A stretch of DNA of 64,000 nucleotides from Octadecabacter arcticus 238 (GTDB lineage Bacteria; Pseudomonadota; Alphaproteobacteria; Rhodobacterales; Rhodobacteraceae). Below, piece after piece: positions 1-9,751 of the stretch. The notes beneath the pieces are model-generated. The model saw only the letters and a program-made list of their open reading frames with translations. It ran no database searches and had not been told where the DNA came from. The stretch is taken from assembly GCF_000155735.2 (NCBI RefSeq), contig NC_020908.1, positions 3,911,001 to 3,975,000 on the forward strand, given 5' to 3'. A program made the translations under genes and the position numbers. How positions within the stretch are numbered: position 1 is the stretch's first letter; every line of letters begins with the position of its first letter.

Positions 1-718
1 GCGGGGCGCGTTTCATCAGACGGGTCGACAAGGCGTCCGTGTCGAGCTTTCCGTCAACTTTCCACGCGGCGATCTGTTCGATCAGATTGAGCAGTGCGCG
101 CCCGTCCCCGTCCGCCATTTCCAAAAGATTTTCGCGCGCAGGTCCGTCGAGGGGGAGTTTGCGGCCGAGGTCTTTTTCCGCGCGTTGCGCCATACGTTCC
201 AGATCAGCAAGGGAAAGTCGTTCTAAAATAAGGACTTGTGAACGTGACAGAACAGCTGAGTTCAGCTCAAAGCTGGGATTTTCTGTGGTGGCGCCGACCA
301 GAAGAATGGTCCCGTCTTCCATGTGCGGCAGAAACCCGTCCTGTTGCGCCTTGTTGAAACGGTGGATTTCGTCGACGAACAGAAGCGTGCCTTTGCCATT
401 TGCACGGCGCATTTTTGCGGCTTCAAATACTTTTCGCAGGTCCGGCATTCCGGTGAAGATTGCGCTGATCTGGATGAAATGCAGATCAGTTTCATCCGCC
501 AGAAGCCGCGCAATGGTGGTTTTACCAACCCCCGGCGGCCCCCAAAAAATCAGCGATGACAACGACCCGGAGGACAGCATCACACCGAGCGGCGCGTCGG
601 GGCCGAGAACTTGTTCTTGGCCAATCACCTCATCCAATGATTTGGGCCGCAGCCGGTCTGCAAGCGGGCGGGGCGCGGTGTTGGGGACAGAGGCCCCAGT
701 GTCAAAAAGATCAGCCAT
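1..718 (-). CDS. rarA: Replication-associated recombination protein A (RarA/MgsA AAA+ ATPase), 3' part cut by window edge
   Basis: RarA is a clamp-loader-related AAA+ ATPase that acts at stalled replication forks. Reading the minus strand from the ATG at 718, the protein begins MADLFDTG and keeps an open frame to base 1, giving about 239 residues of an expected ~435. Visible are a Walker A motif GPPGVGKTT near residue 60 and a Walker B motif LLFVDEIHRF near residue 112, followed by sensor-1 text (LLVGATTENPSFE) typical of RarA. The gene lies just after the rplQ terminator and reads in the same direction, so it probably has its own promoter. Only the N-terminal AAA half is visible; the C-terminal oligomerisation part lies outside the window. 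Confidence 0.93.
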   Translation of the reverse strand, partial: MADLFDTGASVPNTAPRPLADRLRPKSLDEVIGQEQVLGPDAPLGVMLSSGSLSSLIFWGPPGVGKTTIARLLADETDLHFIQISAIFTGMPDLRKVFEAAKMRRANGKGTLLFVDEIHRFNKAQQDGFLPHMEDGTILLVGATTENPSFELNSAVLSRSQVLILERLSLADLERMAQRAEKDLGRKLPLDGPARENLLEMADGDGRALLNLIEQIAAWKVDGKLDTDALSTRLMKRAP

Positions 719-755
719 GGGGAACCGTAAGCCCATAAAACTGGGGGTTCAACGC

Positions 756-785
756 AAAAGGCCCGCCTGAAACAGACGGGCCTTC
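756..785 (-). terminator. Intrinsic terminator after rplQ
   Basis: On the minus strand AAGGCCCGTCTG pairs with CAGGCGGGCCTT and is followed by a short T run. It lies 20 bases past the rplQ stop and probably ends the alpha operon before rarA. Confidence 0.85.
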
Positions 786-805
786 GCTAATTCTATATCG
801 CGCGT

Positions 806-1222
806 TTACGCGTTAGCTTCTTCAGCTGCGGTGCGGGCTTTGTCGCCTTTGCCTTTGGCATCAACGTCGCGGTCTACGAATTCAATAATCGCCATTGGCG
901 CCATGTCACCGTAGCGGAATCCCGCACGCAAAACACGGACATAACCACCTTGGCGGTCTTTGTAGCGTGGTCCAAGGATGTCGAACAATTTCGCGACATA
1001 CTGGTCTTGCTTGAGCTGAGCATTAGCCTGACGACGGGCGTGCAGGTCGCCGCGTTTTGCCAAAGTAATCATCTTTTCGATGATCGGCTTCAGTTCTTTT
1101 GCCTTCGGCAAAGTTGTTTTGATTTGCTCATGTTCGATGAGCGAGCCAGCCATGTTAGCCCAGAGCGCCTTGCGGTGTTCGTGGGTCCGGTTCAGGCGGC
1201 GATAGCCTCGTGCGTGACGCAT
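806..1222 (-). CDS. rplQ: 50S ribosomal protein L17
   Basis: L17 is a large-subunit protein near the exit tunnel. The 138-residue product starts [19 protein letters not shown], the diagnostic L17 N-terminus, and has an alanine-rich C-terminal tail (AAEEANA) as in other alphaproteobacteria. It is the last gene of the alpha operon (rpsM-rpsK-rpoA-rplQ) and is followed by a strong terminator. A 206-base gap containing inverted repeats separates it from rpoA, more than usual for an alpha operon, so a promoter or attenuator may lie in between. Confidence 0.97.
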   Translation of the reverse strand: MRHARGYRRLNRTHEHRKALWANMAGSLIEHEQIKTTLPKAKELKPIIEKMITLAKRGDLHARRQANAQLKQDQYVAKLFDILGPRYKDRQGGYVRVLRAGFRYGDMAPMAIIEFVDRDVDAKGKGDKARTAAEEANA

Positions 1223-1315
1223 GTGTCTTCTCCAAATATGTGCCCTCTACGGGCCGTTTTACTTTGTCTGGCAACAGATGCGTGTCCGCTGCTCTCATTG
1301 GGTCATGTGACCAGT

Positions 1316-1422
1316 CCGTTACCGTTTTAACGGTTTTGTACAAAATATTTTGGCCTATTAGCCGTTTTGTACAACACTCTCGCGGCAGATTTGAGGGGCA
1401 AATTGTTAACCTTTGCCCCTCA
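1316..1422 (-). promoter_or_regulatory. rpoA-rplQ intergenic palindromes
   Basis: This gap holds several inverted repeats. CCGTTA (1316-1321) pairs with TAACGG (1328-1333). TTTTGTACAAAA follows directly, and the related word CGTTTTGTACAAC recurs about 25 bases on. A hairpin with 11-base perfect arms (1392-1402 and 1412-1422) starts 6 bases after the rpoA stop. No T run follows the hairpin, so it is more likely a processing or attenuation structure than a full terminator. Function is inferred. Confidence 0.45.
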
Positions 1423-1428
1423 GAGGGT

Positions 1429-2445
1429 TCAGAACGAGTCTTCGAATTTCTTCGCAAGATCTTCGATGTTGTCCGGTGGCCAGTCTTCCACGTCCATGCC
1501 GAGGTGCAAGCCCATGCCCGAAAGCACTTCTTTGATCTCGTTAAGCGACTTGCGACCGAAGTTCGGTGTACGCAGCATCTCTGCTTCGGTCTTCTGAATG
1601 AGATCGCCGATGTAAACTATATTGTCGTTCTTAAGGCAGTTCGCGGAACGCACAGACAATTCCAACTCGTCGACCTTCTTGAGGAGGAGCGGGTTGAATT
1701 CCAGACCATCGTCATCGTTCGCAGCTTGGGCCGACTCAGGCTCATCGAAGTTCACGAAGATGGACAGTTGGTCCTGCAGGATACGCGCAGCAAATGCCAC
1801 GGCGTCGTCCGGCGTGATGGACCCGTCTGTTTCGACTTTCATCGTCAGCTTATCATAGTCGAGCACCTGACCTTCGCGGGTCGGCTGCACGTCATAGCTG
1901 ACTTTCTTGACCGGCGAATAAATCGCGTCGATGGCCATCATACCGATGGGCGCATCTTCGGGCTTATTCTTTTCTGCTGCCACATAGCCCTTGCCGGTGT
2001 TAACCGTCAGTTCCATGTAGAGTTCTGCGCCTTCATCAAGGTGACACAACACGTGGTCCTTGTTGAGGATTTCGATACCAGCTGATTCGGAAATGTCGCC
2101 AGCCGTAACAACGCCGGGGCCTTTGGCTTGCACTTGCAAACGCTTCGGGCCTTCGACTTCCATGCGGATCGCAACACCTTTGAGGTTCAAAACCACGTCG
2201 GTGACGTCTTCGCGAACGCCAGAGATGCTGGAGAATTCGTGCAGAACGTTGTCGATCTGAACGGCGGTGATGGCAGCGCCCTGAAGCGAGCTCATCAAGA
2301 TGCGGCGCAAAGCGTTGCCGAGTGTTAGGCCGAAGCCACGCTCAAGCGGCTCAGCAACAACCGTTGCCTGACGTGACGGGTCATTACCCGGCTTCACGTC
2401 TAATTGTGTCGGCTTGATTAGTTCAGCCCAGTTTTTGTGGATCAT
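1429..2445 (-). CDS. rpoA: DNA-directed RNA polymerase subunit alpha
   Basis: The alpha subunit dimerises to nucleate RNA polymerase assembly and contacts activators and UP elements. The 338-residue product begins [21 protein letters not shown] start four codons upstream (MEGHM) is possible, but MIHKNW is the conserved alphaproteobacterial N-terminus. The N-terminal dimerisation domain contains [19 protein letters not shown]. The C-terminal domain carries the DNA-binding text [18 protein letters not shown] in the form [17 protein letters not shown] and ends KKFEDSF. It sits between rpsK and rplQ, the standard alpha-operon position, and appears intact. Confidence 0.98.
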   Translation of the reverse strand: MIHKNWAELIKPTQLDVKPGNDPSRQATVVAEPLERGFGLTLGNALRRILMSSLQGAAITAVQIDNVLHEFSSISGVREDVTDVVLNLKGVAIRMEVEGPKRLQVQAKGPGVVTAGDISESAGIEILNKDHVLCHLDEGAELYMELTVNTGKGYVAAEKNKPEDAPIGMMAIDAIYSPVKKVSYDVQPTREGQVLDYDKLTMKVETDGSITPDDAVAFAARILQDQLSIFVNFDEPESAQAANDDDGLEFNPLLLKKVDELELSVRSANCLKNDNIVYIGDLIQKTEAEMLRTPNFGRKSLNEIKEVLSGMGLHLGMDVEDWPPDNIEDLAKKFEDSF

Positions 2446-2568
2446 GTGTCCCTCCATTCCAGCTTGCCTTCATGTCCAAAAGGCAAACGCCCGAGGTTAA
2501 AATGACGTATTGGAGCCGCAGACCAACCACACAGGTTGGACCAAGGACCCCAAGGCGTTTGGTATCGC

Positions 2569-2958
2569 TTAGACGCGGCGGCGCTTTGGTGGGCGACAGC
2601 CGTTGTGAGCCATTGGCGTTACGTCACGGATGGACGTAACGTTCAGCCCAGCGGCTGCCAATGCGCGCAATGCGGATTCACGACCGGAGCCGGGACCCTG
2701 CACTTCGACTTCCAGCGTCTTAACGCCGTGTTCTTGTGCTTTTTTGGCGACATCTTCCGCAGCCATCTGTGCTGCGTAAGGTGTGGATTTACGTGAACCC
2801 TTGAAACCCATCGTGCCAGCAGACGACCATGCGATCGCGTTGCCCTGTACGTCGGAAATCAGGATTGTTGTGTTGTTGAACGAAGAATTCACGTGAGCAA
2901 CGCCTGCGGCGATGTTCTTGGAGACCTTCTTCTTGGTGCGTTTAGGATCGCGTGCCAT
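2569..2958 (-). CDS. rpsK: 30S ribosomal protein S11
   Basis: S11 forms part of the platform of the small subunit next to the E site. The 129-residue product has the conserved core [18 protein letters not shown] and the basic C-terminus CRPPKRRRV. The start [11 protein letters not shown] follows rpsM after 15 bases. The length is normal and no lesion is seen. Confidence 0.98.
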   Translation of the reverse strand: MARDPKRTKKKVSKNIAAGVAHVNSSFNNTTILISDVQGNAIAWSSAGTMGFKGSRKSTPYAAQMAAEDVAKKAQEHGVKTLEVEVQGPGSGRESALRALAAAGLNVTSIRDVTPMAHNGCRPPKRRRV

Positions 2959-2973
2959 TTATTAGGTCCTCCC

Positions 2974-3342
2974 TTATTTCTTCTTACCAGCAATGGCCTT
3001 AGCGGGGCCCTTGCGAGTACGTGCGTTTGTGGATGTACGCTGACCGCGAACGGGCAGGTTACGGCGGTGACGCAGGCCACGATATGAGCCGAGGTCCATT
3101 GCGCGCTTGATGTTCATCTGAACTTCACGGCGCAGGTCACCTTCGACCTGATAGTTTGCGTCAATGTGCTCGCGGATGGCGAGAACTTCGGCGTCGGACA
3201 ATTCGTTAACACGACGGGCAACGTCAATGCTAACAGCCTCGCAGATAGCCTGCGCGGAGGTGTTTCCGATTCCGGTGATGTAGGTAAGGGCGATTGGAAC
3301 CCGCTTTGCAGTCGGGATGTTTACGCCGGCAATACGTGCCAC
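2974..3342 (-). CDS. rpsM: 30S ribosomal protein S13 (GTG start)
   Basis: S13 lies in the small-subunit head and touches P-site tRNA and the L5 bridge. The true start is the GTG at 3342, giving [20 protein letters not shown]. It has an AAGGAA ribosome-binding sequence 8 bases upstream, and 122 residues is the family's normal length. The longer frame beginning MKKGSGM has no comparable support. The tail [17 protein letters not shown] is typical. It heads the alpha operon after adk, with the small membrane-protein gene at 3546-3722 between them. Confidence 0.96.
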   Translation of the reverse strand: MARIAGVNIPTAKRVPIALTYITGIGNTSAQAICEAVSIDVARRVNELSDAEVLAIREHIDANYQVEGDLRREVQMNIKRAMDLGSYRGLRHRRNLPVRGQRTSTNARTRKGPAKAIAGKKK

Positions 3343-3545
3343 GTGTGCAATTCCTTTTCGTTGCGGGTCCGTCATTCCAGACCCTTTTTTCACAACGTAA
3401 GCGCGGACCGTTGCGGTGCCGCGCCTAAGTCATATTGAGGTGGTCAGACCAAGCGCGACTCGGTCCAGTTCCTATTGGGAACGGCGCTGTCTAGAAGGGT
3501 TGGGGGTGGGGGTCAACCCCAGTAGCATAACTCAAAACGCTAGCA

Positions 3546-3722
3546 TTACTTTCGCTCTGCAAGTCTCCGATTGGAGCGGCGGAAAATTATGTAGCCAATG
3601 AAGGCCAGAACACCAATCAGGTACACGCTAACCTCGCCCCGCATCATATAGACACCCACAACTGAAAATACGGCCATAAACAATCCGGCAGCAGCTAGGT
3701 AAATAACGGTAAATTCAAACAT
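3546..3722 (-). CDS. Small two-helix membrane protein between adk and rpsM
   Basis: The minus strand encodes a 58-residue protein that starts MFEFTVIYLAAAG and ends in the basic tail RRSNRRLAERK. Two hydrophobic stretches (about residues 5-25 and 32-48) predict two membrane helices with a positively charged C-terminus, likely cytoplasmic. It lies between adk (55 bases upstream) and rpsM (203 bases downstream), in the same direction, so it may be cotranscribed with adk. I do not recognise the family. Clean coding character and hydropathy support a real gene, but its role is unknown. Confidence 0.6.
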   Translation of the reverse strand: MFEFTVIYLAAAGLFMAVFSVVGVYMMRGEVSVYLIGVLAFIGYIIFRRSNRRLAERK

Positions 3723-3777
3723 ATGACCAAACGAACGAAACTGCTTGCTGGTTATCTACGGCTTCTGGTTCGATGGA

Positions 3778-4422
3778 TCAGTCAAGAACACCAGCGATTT
3801 CGCCAGCAACCTCGTCCATTGACCCTAGCCCGTTCACCGAACTCAGCTGACCTTTGGCGTAGTAATAGCCGACCAGTGGGGAGGTCTGTTTGTAGTAGGC
3901 CATCAAGCGGGTCTTGAGGCTGTCCTCATTGTCGTCGGCGCGGCGTGTTTGGTCTGTGCTGCCACAGTTGGAGCATTTGCCGTCGGCGGGCCATGGTTTG
4001 GTGTTGTCGTTATAAACCTCACCACATTCGCCACAAGTGGAGCGGGCTGTAATGCGGGCAACAAGTGCGTCGTCGTCAACGGCCATTTCGACAACGTGGT
4101 CGATCTTTTGGCCCATCTCAGCCACCAATTCAGCCAAGGCGTCAGCCTGCGCCAGCGTGCGTGGGAAACCGTCAAAGATGAAACCGCCAGCGTGTGACGT
4201 GTCGCTCAGCTGTTCGCGGATCAGGCCAATGACGATGTCGTCAGTGACCAGATTGCCTGCGTCCATAACGGCCGCAACCTTCTTGCCCATTGCCGTACCA
4301 GACGAGCGTGCCGCGCGCAGCATGTCACCAGTGGACAGTTGCACCATATCGCGGTCATCGACCAATTTACGAGCTTGTGTGCCTTTGCCAGCACCGGGTG
4401 GTCCAAGAAGGATAATATTCAT
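3778..4422 (-). CDS. adk: Adenylate kinase (zinc-lid long form)
   Basis: Adk interconverts ATP and AMP with two ADP and balances the adenylate pool. The 214-residue product has the P-loop [11 protein letters not shown] at residues 7-17, the AMP-binding text [10 protein letters not shown], and the LID domain. The LID carries four cysteines ([10 protein letters not shown] ... CSNCGSTD), so it probably binds a structural zinc. The start ATG overlaps the secY stop by four bases (ATGA), indicating translational coupling. The place after secY is the usual one. Confidence 0.97.
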   Translation of the reverse strand: MNIILLGPPGAGKGTQARKLVDDRDMVQLSTGDMLRAARSSGTAMGKKVAAVMDAGNLVTDDIVIGLIREQLSDTSHAGGFIFDGFPRTLAQADALAELVAEMGQKIDHVVEMAVDDDALVARITARSTCGECGEVYNDNTKPWPADGKCSNCGSTDQTRRADDNEDSLKTRLMAYYKQTSPLVGYYYAKGQLSSVNGLGSMDEVAGEIAGVLD

Positions 4423-5777
4423 TTGCGCGCAGGGCTCCGCTTTTTGCCGCTGCGCTTACCGCGCAATTGCGACTTTTCAATCAGCCCTTCGTATTGGTGG
4501 GCCAGCAGATGAGACTGGATTTGTTGGATCGTGTCCATCCCCACGCTGACAATAATCAGAACCGACGTTCCGCCGAAGTAGAATGGAATGGAAAACTGGC
4601 TGCGCAGAATTTCAGGCAAAAGGCACACCAACGCGAGGTAACCAGAGCCAAGGACCAAGATGCGTGTGACCACATAATCAAGGTATTCCTGCGTGCGCTT
4701 GCCCGGGCGGATGCCGGGAACAAAGCCGTTTTGGTTTTTCAGGTTGTCGGCAACTTCGTCCGTCTTGAACGCCACTTCGCGGGTGTAGAAGTACGTAAAG
4801 AACACGATCATGCCCGTGAAAAACAACAGGTACAGCGGCTGGCCGGGGCCAAAATATGCGAGCAGCGTGGACATCACAGGTCCGGCCGTTTCACCACCCG
4901 AGAACGTCGACAACGTCGTGGGGAGCAGCAGAAGCGCAGATGCGAAGATCGCAGGAATAACGCCAGCTGGGTTGACCTTAATCGGCAAGTGGCTGGACCC
5001 GCCATCAAACACCTTCATACCGACCTGACGGCGCGGATATTGGATGTGGATTTTGCGCAAGCTGCGTTCCATGAAGACCACAAAGGCAAGGATAACGATA
5101 ACCATGGCGAAGACACCGAGCACCAGACCCCAGTTGTTTGTTTCCTGACCTTGGGCAAGGAAACCGGCAAGGGCGGCGGGAACTTCGGCGATGATACCGA
5201 CGAAAATGATAAGCGAGATGCCGTTGCCGATGCCGCGTGCGGTGATTTGTTCACCCAGCCACATCAAGAACATCGTGCCGCCCACAAGCGTGATGACGCA
5301 GGCAATTTTGAAGTACAGGCCAGGATCGGTGACAAGGCCGCCAGCCTCAAGGCCGGAGGCCATGCCATAGGCTTGGAATGTCGCCAGCACCACGGTGCCA
5401 TAACGAGTGTATTGGTTCAGCTTCTTGCGGCCCGCATCACCCTCTTTTTTGAGTTGCTTGAGCGGTTCCCACATCGCGCCGAGTAGCTGCACGATAATGG
5501 ACGCAGAAATATACGGCATAATTCCCAGGGCAAAGATACCCATGCGCGCCAGGGCGCCGCCGGTGAACATCGACAAAATGCCGCCGATACCTGATGCTGC
5601 TTCGTCCATAAACGCCCGCAGCTGGTCTGAATCGATGCCAGGAACGGGGATGTATGTGCCGATGCGGTACACGACGAGAAGACCGAGTGCGAACAGGATG
5701 CGTTGGCGCAATTCTTTGGCTTGGCCAAAGGCGCTCCAGCTTGTGTTTGCGGCCATTTGCTCTGCTGCTGATGCCAT
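4419..5777 (-). CDS. secY: Preprotein translocase subunit SecY
   Basis: SecY is the channel-forming membrane subunit of the SecYEG translocon. The 452-residue product has ten predicted membrane helices. Conserved text includes [14 protein letters not shown] near residue 35, [11 protein letters not shown], and [17 protein letters not shown] in the cytoplasmic loop that contacts SecA or ribosomes. The tail [15 protein letters not shown] is basic, as expected. It follows rplO and overlaps adk by four bases. No lesion is seen. Confidence 0.98.
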   Translation of the reverse strand: MASAAEQMAANTSWSAFGQAKELRQRILFALGLLVVYRIGTYIPVPGIDSDQLRAFMDEAASGIGGILSMFTGGALARMGIFALGIMPYISASIIVQLLGAMWEPLKQLKKEGDAGRKKLNQYTRYGTVVLATFQAYGMASGLEAGGLVTDPGLYFKIACVITLVGGTMFLMWLGEQITARGIGNGISLIIFVGIIAEVPAALAGFLAQGQETNNWGLVLGVFAMVIVILAFVVFMERSLRKIHIQYPRRQVGMKVFDGGSSHLPIKVNPAGVIPAIFASALLLLPTTLSTFSGGETAGPVMSTLLAYFGPGQPLYLLFFTGMIVFFTYFYTREVAFKTDEVADNLKNQNGFVPGIRPGKRTQEYLDYVVTRILVLGSGYLALVCLLPEILRSQFSIPFYFGGTSVLIIVSVGMDTIQQIQSHLLAHQYEGLIEKSQLRGKRSGKKRSPARK

Positions 5778-5881
5778 TGGTACGTGCCTATCTGTTATGC
5801 AGACGCCGCTGACAGGTTGATCCAGCCAGCGGCGTCGGGTCCGTTAACGATGTAGGGGGCGCAGTCGCCCCTCACAAGGTG

Positions 5882-6352
5882 TTATTCAGCAACTGTCTTA
5901 GCTGTGACCGTCAGTTTACCGCCAGCTTTTTCGACAGCTTCAATAGCGCCTGCGGAAGCGCCAGTGACGTCAATCGTGATCTTGGAGGTGATTACGCCCT
6001 TAGCAAGAACGCGAATACCGTCCAGTTTGCGACGGATCAGGCCGGATGCGATCAGCGTGTCTTCGGTGATCGTTGTGTCCAGTTTCTTTTCGTCGATGAA
6101 CTTTTGGATCAGACCAAGGTTCACAACGGAGAATTTTTTGCGGTTCGGCTTGGTAAAGCCGCGCTTTGGCAGACGTTGGTACAAAGGCATTTGACCGCCC
6201 TCGAAGCCCTTGATCGCCACACCGGAACGGGATTTCTGACCTTTGATACCGCGGCCACCCATTTTACCCATGCCGGAACCCGGACCACGGCCAACGCGCT
6301 TGCGTGGTTTCGTGGCACCAGGATTGTCGTGAAGTTCATTAAGTTTAACCAT
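5882..6352 (-). CDS. rplO: 50S ribosomal protein L15
   Basis: L15 is a late-assembly large-subunit protein. The start is the ATG at 6352 ([20 protein letters not shown]), 16 codons inside a longer open frame, and matches the conserved L15 N-terminus. The glycine-rich [20 protein letters not shown] stretch is diagnostic. The product is 156 residues. Normally it follows rpmD directly; here ilvA and a broken ppk2 intervene and rpmD has its own terminator, so rplO-secY-adk need a separate promoter, probably within 6353-6480. Confidence 0.97.
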   Translation of the reverse strand: MVKLNELHDNPGATKPRKRVGRGPGSGMGKMGGRGIKGQKSRSGVAIKGFEGGQMPLYQRLPKRGFTKPNRKKFSVVNLGLIQKFIDEKKLDTTITEDTLIASGLIRRKLDGIRVLAKGVITSKITIDVTGASAGAIEAVEKAGGKLTVTAKTVAE

Positions 6353-6480
6353 GTCGCTGTCTCCTTGCCGGAAGACCTGACCCAGCGACGGGAAAGGCAC
6401 GCGGCGTGTTTCGATTCTTGGCCGGAAAGGTGGCCACTGGCGGCGTATAGGACATAGTTGAGGGGTGGGGCAAGCGGAAC

Positions 6481-7341
6481 CTATACCCGCCTTTGATCAG
6501 GGTGTTGTGACCTTGCCAAGATATGATCCGCTTTGTGGAGGACGTGACTGGCTTGACCGACGATCAGGTTGTCTGGTGGTGACGCAATTTCATGGTCTTT
6601 TTCGGGGTAATCCAAACCTGAAAGGAAGTGACGCATGCAGTTTAGGCGCGCGCGTTTCTTGTCGTCAGATTTGATAACCGTCCAAGGGGCATCCGCTGTA
6701 TCCGTATAGAAAAACATCGCTTCTTTCGCTTCGGTATAGTCATCCCATTTATCCAAGCTTGCCTTGTCGATCGGGCTTAGCTTCCAGCGCTTGAGGGGAT
6801 CGGTCTCTCGGGCTTCAAAGCGGCGAGCTTGTTCCGATTGGGTGACCGAGAACCAGTATTTGTAAAGTTTGATACCCGAACGCGTCAGCATGCGTTCAAA
6901 CTCAGGGGTTTGGCGCATAAATTCGAGGTACTCACTCGGTTCGCAAAACCCCATTACCCGTTCGACGCCTGCGCGATTGTACCATGAGCGGTCATAAAGC
7001 ACGATTTCACCATCGGTGGGTAAGTGTTTGACGTAGCGTTGAAAGAACCACTATCCGCGCTCTTCGTCAGTGGGTTTGTTAAGGGCCACGACACGGGCCA
7101 ATCGTGGATTCAGATGCTCAGTGAACCGTTTGATCGTGCCGCCTTTGCCAGCGGCATCACGGCCTTCGAATAAAAGGACAAATCGTTGATCAGTTTCTGC
7201 GGCCCAAAGCTGGACCTTCAGAAGCTCTGCTTGCAGCGCCGCCTTTTGCTGTTCGTAATCATCCCGTTTAAGGCGGTCTGAATAGGGATAGGTTCCAGCT
7301 TCGAAACCTATAATCGCGTCTTGTGTGTCTGTTTGGGTCAT
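6481..7341 (-). pseudogene. ppk2: Polyphosphate kinase 2, interrupted by in-frame amber stop
   Basis: PPK2 enzymes transfer phosphate between polyphosphate and nucleotides. The frame starts [16 protein letters not shown] at 7341 and shows the Walker A text [16 protein letters not shown]. It then meets TAG at 7053-7051, directly after NKPTDEERG. The same frame continues without any indel for 189 codons: VKHLPTDGEIVLYDRSWYNR (Walker B-like), then GFCEPSEY and DDYTEAKEAMFFYTDTADAPW. At the stop position homologues normally read Q before WYF, so CAG to TAG is the simplest lesion. Without suppression the product would be a 96-residue stub lacking the catalytic aspartate region. It is flanked by ilvA and rplO. 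Confidence 0.85.
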
Positions 7342-7414
7342 CTGAGGCTCCGTTTGTTACTCGGAGAAGATACCATTCGGGCCAGTGCGTCTCTGACTTA
7401 GATCAAATGATGCG

Positions 7415-8626
7415 TCAAACCCCACTATCCGTTTTCACGCTGAAGCCCTGCCCACGCAGAGTTTCGACAATCCCGCGCACGTGGCCCATGTCGCGTGCCT
7501 CTATGACAACGTCCAACTCCGCTTGTTTCAGGGATACCGATTGCATCATGCGTTGGTGGATGACTTCGACGACGTTGGCGCCCGCTTCGCTGATGATGCG
7601 GCTGATGGTGGCGAGTTGGCCGGGAGTGTCGTCAATCTCGAATGTCAGGCGGGTGATGCGGCCGTCGCGCACGAGGCCGCGCAGGATCAGGGTTGAGAGC
7701 AGGCGGCTGTCGATGTTGCCGCCGCAGATGACCAACCCGACCTTTTTGCCTTTGTAAGCGTCGAGGTTGTTTTTGATCACCGCAAGCCCTGCCCCCGGTG
7801 CGCCTTCGGCGACGAGTTTCTCGGCTGAGAGAAGATCGAAGACCGCATCCTCGATCTCGGCCTCTGTGGCGGTGTCGATGCGGGTGACGTGCTGTTTGAT
7901 GGTCGCAATATTGGCTGCACTTGGCGCTTTGACGGCGATGCCCTCGGCGAGGGTTGCGCCTGCGAAGTGCGTGGCAGTGCCATCAAATTGGGCCTTTACC
8001 GCGTCAAAGATCGCGGCTTGTGCGCCGATGATCAGGACGTCGGGTTTGACGGATTTGGCGGCCACAGCCATGCCCGCAATCAAGCCGCCACCGCCAACGG
8101 GCACGACGATCACGTCAAGATCGGGCAGGTCTTCGAGCATTTCAAGCGCGACGCTGCCCTGCCCTGCCGCGACGACGGGATCGTCGAACGGATGAATGAA
8201 CGTCAGCCCGTCGCGCGCGGCAAGGTCGAGGGTCAACTGCACGCTGTCATCAAAGCCGACCCCGTGTTGGATGACGGTAGCACCGAAATCTTCGGTGCGT
8301 TTTAGCTTATTAAACGGGGTGCCTTCGGGCATGACGATAGTGGATGCGATGCCCAGACGGGTGGCGTGGTAAGCGACGCCTTGGGCGTGGTTGCCCGCGC
8401 TACAAGCGATGACACCCGCCTTTTTTTGGGCCTCTGTGAGGGTCAGCAATTTGGCCAGCGCACCGCGTGCTTTGAATGCGTTTGTGTGTTGCAGATTTTC
8501 GAGCTTGAGATGCAGATCGATGCCCAATTGTAGCGACAGGCGCGCGGCTTGGATCGTTGGCGTGCGGATCGTGGCGTCGCGGATCGCGGCGTAGGTCTGA
8601 TGGATAAGGGCGGGGGTGAGGGTCAC
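7415..8626 (-). CDS. ilvA: Threonine ammonia-lyase with C-terminal ACT domain
   Basis: This PLP enzyme deaminates threonine to 2-oxobutanoate, the first step toward isoleucine. The start is the GTG at 8626 (reading MTLTPALIHQTYAAIRDA), with GAAAGGA 7 bases upstream; the frame is open further but lacks family text. Residues 50-60 (KLENLQHTNAFKARGA) hold the PLP lysine region, CSAGNHAQG the substrate loop, and PVGGGGLIAG the phosphate-binding loop. The last ~80 residues (RLTFEIDDTPGQLATISRII) form one ACT domain, the short 403-residue form. It is inserted between rpmD and rplO, an unusual neighbour for isoleucine synthesis. Confidence 0.92.
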   Translation of the reverse strand: MTLTPALIHQTYAAIRDATIRTPTIQAARLSLQLGIDLHLKLENLQHTNAFKARGALAKLLTLTEAQKKAGVIACSAGNHAQGVAYHATRLGIASTIVMPEGTPFNKLKRTEDFGATVIQHGVGFDDSVQLTLDLAARDGLTFIHPFDDPVVAAGQGSVALEMLEDLPDLDVIVVPVGGGGLIAGMAVAAKSVKPDVLIIGAQAAIFDAVKAQFDGTATHFAGATLAEGIAVKAPSAANIATIKQHVTRIDTATEAEIEDAVFDLLSAEKLVAEGAPGAGLAVIKNNLDAYKGKKVGLVICGGNIDSRLLSTLILRGLVRDGRITRLTFEIDDTPGQLATISRIISEAGANVVEVIHQRMMQSVSLKQAELDVVIEARDMGHVRGIVETLRGQGFSVKTDSGV

Positions 8627-8794
8627 TGGCGCATCCTTTCGCGGGAAATCCTTGAAAAGTTCGTCGCCCTGCACCCTGATGTCAACGCATGTCGGGTGGC
8701 GCGGCCGATCAGGATGCAAGGGTCGAGCGTGAATGTGATTGGGTTTGTGCTTGGCCAAGCGCTGAAGAAACCGCGGCTCGCTGTGGTCCCAACA

Positions 8795-8829
8795 ACAAAA
8801 AAACGCCCTGCTCATAAAAGCAGGGCGTT
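8795..8829 (-). terminator. Strong intrinsic terminator after rpmD
   Basis: On the minus strand AACGCCCTGCT pairs perfectly with AGCAGGGCGTT, an 11-base stem, followed by a seven-T run. It sits 26 bases past rpmD, so the spc operon ends here and does not continue into ilvA or rplO. Confidence 0.92.
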
Positions 8830-8854
8830 CAAAATAGTGCGAAAGGTTAGGCTC

Positions 8855-9043
8855 TTAGCCCTTCTCTTCGATGATCTCCACCATGTGGGAGATCTTAGCG
8901 ACCATGCCACGAACGGAAGGAGTGTCTTCCAGTTCACGTGTTTTGTGCATCTTGTTAAGACCCAGACCGATGAGCGTTTGCTTTTGGTCTTTTGGGCGAC
9001 GGATCGGGGAGCCGATCTGTTTTACGACGATTGTTTTAGCCAT
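8855..9043 (-). CDS. rpmD: 50S ribosomal protein L30
   Basis: L30 is a small large-subunit protein. The 62-residue product starts [20 protein letters not shown] and contains [19 protein letters not shown], the family signature. Three bases separate it from rpsE. A terminator follows instead of the usual rplO. Confidence 0.97.
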   Translation of the reverse strand: MAKTIVVKQIGSPIRRPKDQKQTLIGLGLNKMHKTRELEDTPSVRGMVAKISHMVEIIEEKG

Positions 9044-9046
9044 GGT

Positions 9047-9625
9047 TTAGGCCTCCTCAGCTTCAGCTGCGACGTCGGCTACGGGCGCATCGTCGCGCTT
9101 GGGCAGAATGTCAGCAACTTTTTTACCGCGACGTTGGGCAACGGAACGAGGCGAAGACTCTTTCTTGAGGCCGTCCATCGTGGCGCGGATCATGTTATAT
9201 GGGTTGGACGAGCCAATGGATTTCGCAACCACGTCCTGAATGCCAAGCATTTCGAACACGGCACGCATTGGGCCACCGGCGATGATACCGGAACCTTGTG
9301 GTGCGGAACGCATGACAACTTTACCGGCGCCGTGGCGGCCTTCCATGTCATGGTGCAATGTGCGGCCTTCGCGAAGCTGAACGCGGATCATCTGGCGTTT
9401 GGCCTGCTCGGTCGCTTTGCGGATCGCCTCAGGAACTTCCTTGGCTTTACCTTTGCCGAAACCGACACGGCCTTTTTGATCGCCTACAACCACGAGAGCT
9501 GCGAAGCCGAAACGCTTACCACCCTTAACGGTTTTGGACACACGGTTGATCGCTACGAGGCGATCTTGAAATTCTGGGTTTTCGTCACGACGATTACCGC
9601 CGCGTTGATTTGGTTCACGAGCCAT
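9047..9625 (-). CDS. rpsE: 30S ribosomal protein S5
   Basis: S5 shapes the mRNA entry channel and decoding accuracy. The 192-residue product has [20 protein letters not shown] (double-stranded RNA-binding-like N-domain) and [20 protein letters not shown] in the C-domain. The acidic tail [11 protein letters not shown] is common in roseobacters. It is separated from rplR by a 126-base gap that holds an inverted repeat. Confidence 0.97.
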   Translation of the reverse strand: MAREPNQRGGNRRDENPEFQDRLVAINRVSKTVKGGKRFGFAALVVVGDQKGRVGFGKGKAKEVPEAIRKATEQAKRQMIRVQLREGRTLHHDMEGRHGAGKVVMRSAPQGSGIIAGGPMRAVFEMLGIQDVVAKSIGSSNPYNMIRATMDGLKKESSPRSVAQRRGKKVADILPKRDDAPVADVAAEAEEA

Positions 9626-9716
9626 GTGGCCCTCCTAGATTTGGGTGGCACGCCCCGATTAAAAGGGTGGCGCCGTTTGTATCGATCCAAGTGGGCCGAA
9701 ACCCCCGGATCATCGG

Positions 9717-9745
9717 AAGGGCCACACAATCGCGCGGCCCTTCGC
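9717..9745 (-). promoter_or_regulatory. Inverted repeat between rplR and rpsE
   Basis: GAAGGGCC and GGCCCTTC form a stem about seven bases past rplR. There is no T run, so it is a weak terminator or a processing hairpin at best. Its place within the spc operon suggests attenuation or mRNA stability, by inference only. Confidence 0.35.
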
Positions 9746-9751
9746 AGAAAT

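Noticed and set aside
39-770. Long plus-strand frames opposite rarA, rpoA, secY, lysA and other genes
   Set aside because: They are antisense shadows with arginine/serine-rich or frame-biased text and no family motifs; the minus-strand genes are certain.
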